Of a DNA stretch of 64,000 bases, positions 63,439 through 64,000 are shown piece by piece. The DNA comes from Aestuariivivens marinum (GTDB lineage: Bacteria > Bacteroidota > Bacteroidia > Flavobacteriales > Flavobacteriaceae): contig NZ_JAKMCR010000001.1 in assembly GCF_022662175.1 (NCBI RefSeq), positions 806,001 to 870,000 on the forward strand, written 5' to 3'. A model generated the notes under the pieces. That model was given only the letters and a program-made list of their open reading frames with translations. It ran no database searches and was not told the DNA's origin. Made by a program: the position numbers and the translations under genes. Every line of letters begins with the position of its first letter. Position 1 is the first letter of the stretch.

Positions 63439-63458
63439 ATTCCTGCGAAAACAGGAAT
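63439..63458. repeat. hairpin (ATTCCTG/CAGGAAT) abutting the permease start codon
   Basis: ATTCCTG, 6-base CGAAAA loop, CAGGAAT; one base upstream of the permease ATG (63437). Related to the ATTCCCGCGAA hairpin at 45528-45552. It may affect translation of the permease. Confidence 0.6.
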
Positions 63459-63552
63459 CTCTTCCTTAATTCGCAAATTTTAAATTGTATGTTATATTCA
63501 TTTTTTGCTTGTCCAAAAAACGAATCAAAAAAGAACATCCAAGTCGAGGAAT

Positions 63553-63578
63553 TTTTTAGTTTTGACAAAAACTAAAAA
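63553..63578. repeat. hairpin in the 341-base gap before the ATPase gene
   Basis: TTTTTAGTTTT / AAAACTAAAAA, 11-bp perfect stem. The gap (63438-63778) also has CAATTC/GAATTG palindromes near 63655 and a T/A-rich tract; no coding frame was found. The hairpin might end transcription from the ATPase gene, but then the permeases would need their own promoter, which I do not see. Confidence 0.45.
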
Positions 63579-63778
63579 CCGATTCGAAAAATCCGTGTCG
63601 AACTATCATTCTCCTGTTCTCGGAGCTTTTTTGTATCTATTCTGCGCCTTGGCAATCAATTCTACGAATTGAATTGTGACTTGGTTTTATACTGTCTTTT
63701 TTCCTCTTCAATTATTTTGTTTATTCATTTGAGTGAACTCAGTTTAATGAGACTGCCTACTGCCAACTGAACATTGTA

Positions 63779-64000
63779 TCACTCCTGTATGCTTACTTTA
63801 TAATTGATACCGTAGGTTTTGGTTAAATTATCATCGTTAAAAATATCTTTAACAGGACCCGTAGCTATTTTTTTTACGTTTAAAAAAGTGACCCAATCAA
63901 AATACTCTGGAACAGTTTGAAGGTCGTGATGGACTACAACGACAGTTTTTCCTGCTTTACGAAGCTCTTTTAAGATGTTGATAATAGCTATTTCGGTTGT
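63779..64000 (-). CDS. metal ABC transporter ATP-binding protein, C-terminal part (cut by window edge)
   Basis: 73 residues ending at TGA 63781-63779. [20 protein letters not shown] holds the H-loop His of ABC ATPases; the tail [20 protein letters not shown] is that of zinc/manganese import ATPases (MntB/ZnuC/TroB). The Walker motifs lie beyond the right edge. First gene of the permease operon. Confidence 0.88.
   Translation of the reverse strand, partial: TTEIAIINILKELRKAGKTVVVVHHDLQTVPEYFDWVTFLNVKKIATGPVKDIFNDDNLTKTYGINYKVSIQE

Noticed and set aside
1-64000. CRISPR arrays, prophage, intact insertion sequences, rRNA or tRNA genes
   Set aside because: No regularly spaced direct repeats, transposase frames or RNA gene signatures were found on either strand.

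Overview
The window is a chromosome segment of a low-GC member of the Bacteroidota, almost certainly family Flavobacteriaceae. The lineage calls are a gliding-motility lipoprotein (GldH) between a RicT/PSP1-type gene and a class A penicillin-binding protein, an HU-CCDC81/SPOR protein beside dprA, a HemC-HemD fusion, lipoproteins with short Bacteroidota-type lipoboxes, and the Bacteroidota promoter octamer TAnnTTTG in front of many genes. Genus cannot be told from this text. No tRNA, rRNA, CRISPR array, intact insertion sequence or prophage was seen.

Layout. 1-5.9 kb: end of a DUF4292 lipoprotein gene, an EnvC-like amidase activator, an acyl-CoA thioesterase, the HU/SPOR protein, dprA and trpS. 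6-10.7 kb: a PlsC acyltransferase, then an operon of lipoprotein, ECF sigma factor and an anti-sigma protein that appears to span both membranes, then recA and a small structured transcript. 10.7-17.5 kb: trhO, a U32 'peptidase' and a ferredoxin (probable tRNA wobble-uridine hydroxylation), then ricT-gldH-pbp1A. 17.5-31.2 kb: metabolic and maintenance genes, mostly on the minus strand (acetoacetyl-CoA ligase, peptide ABC ATPase, exonuclease, serine hydrolase, Ogt, CNNM/CorC, radical SAM, sulfatase, enoyl-CoA hydratase, histidine kinase). 31.3-42.2 kb: a heme cluster (hemJ, hemH, an AraC regulator and ThuA protein, then hemA-hemCD-hemE-EI24-GNAT-hemF-hemB) that covers nearly the whole glutamate-to-heme route except hemL and the coproporphyrinogen-side alternatives. 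42-54 kb: HD hydrolase, second acyltransferase, lipoprotein, bacilliredoxin, TerB-DnaJ protein, metG, envelope proteins, tex. 54-64 kb: TerB protein, ferritin, a small Cys-rich protein, mfd, a TlpA-like thioredoxin, YraN, and a Mn/Zn/Fe-type ABC importer whose two permeases carry winged-helix tails.

Three signals stand out. First, the sequence CGCAACCTTTT-N11-CATCTA occurs three times with identical spacing: before the lipoprotein-sigma-anti-sigma operon, before a second lipoprotein 34 kb away, and before a ~130-nt transcript ending in an intrinsic terminator. It has the AAC/-35 look of an ECF promoter and most simply defines the autoregulated regulon of the ECF factor encoded here, including a possible small RNA. 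Second, one family of ~70-85 bp imperfect palindromes sits in frame inside two housekeeping genes, metG and mfd, in opposite orientations, and a third decayed copy lies between hemCD and hemE: a protein-coding palindromic repeat comparable in concept to those of Rickettsia. Third, trhO, a U32 protein and a ferredoxin form one tight operon, bringing together what are elsewhere parallel routes to the same tRNA modification.

Promoter octamers were used to decide several starts (hemA, the TerB-DnaJ gene, the TerB gene). All functional statements are from reading motifs by eye; no database search was possible.
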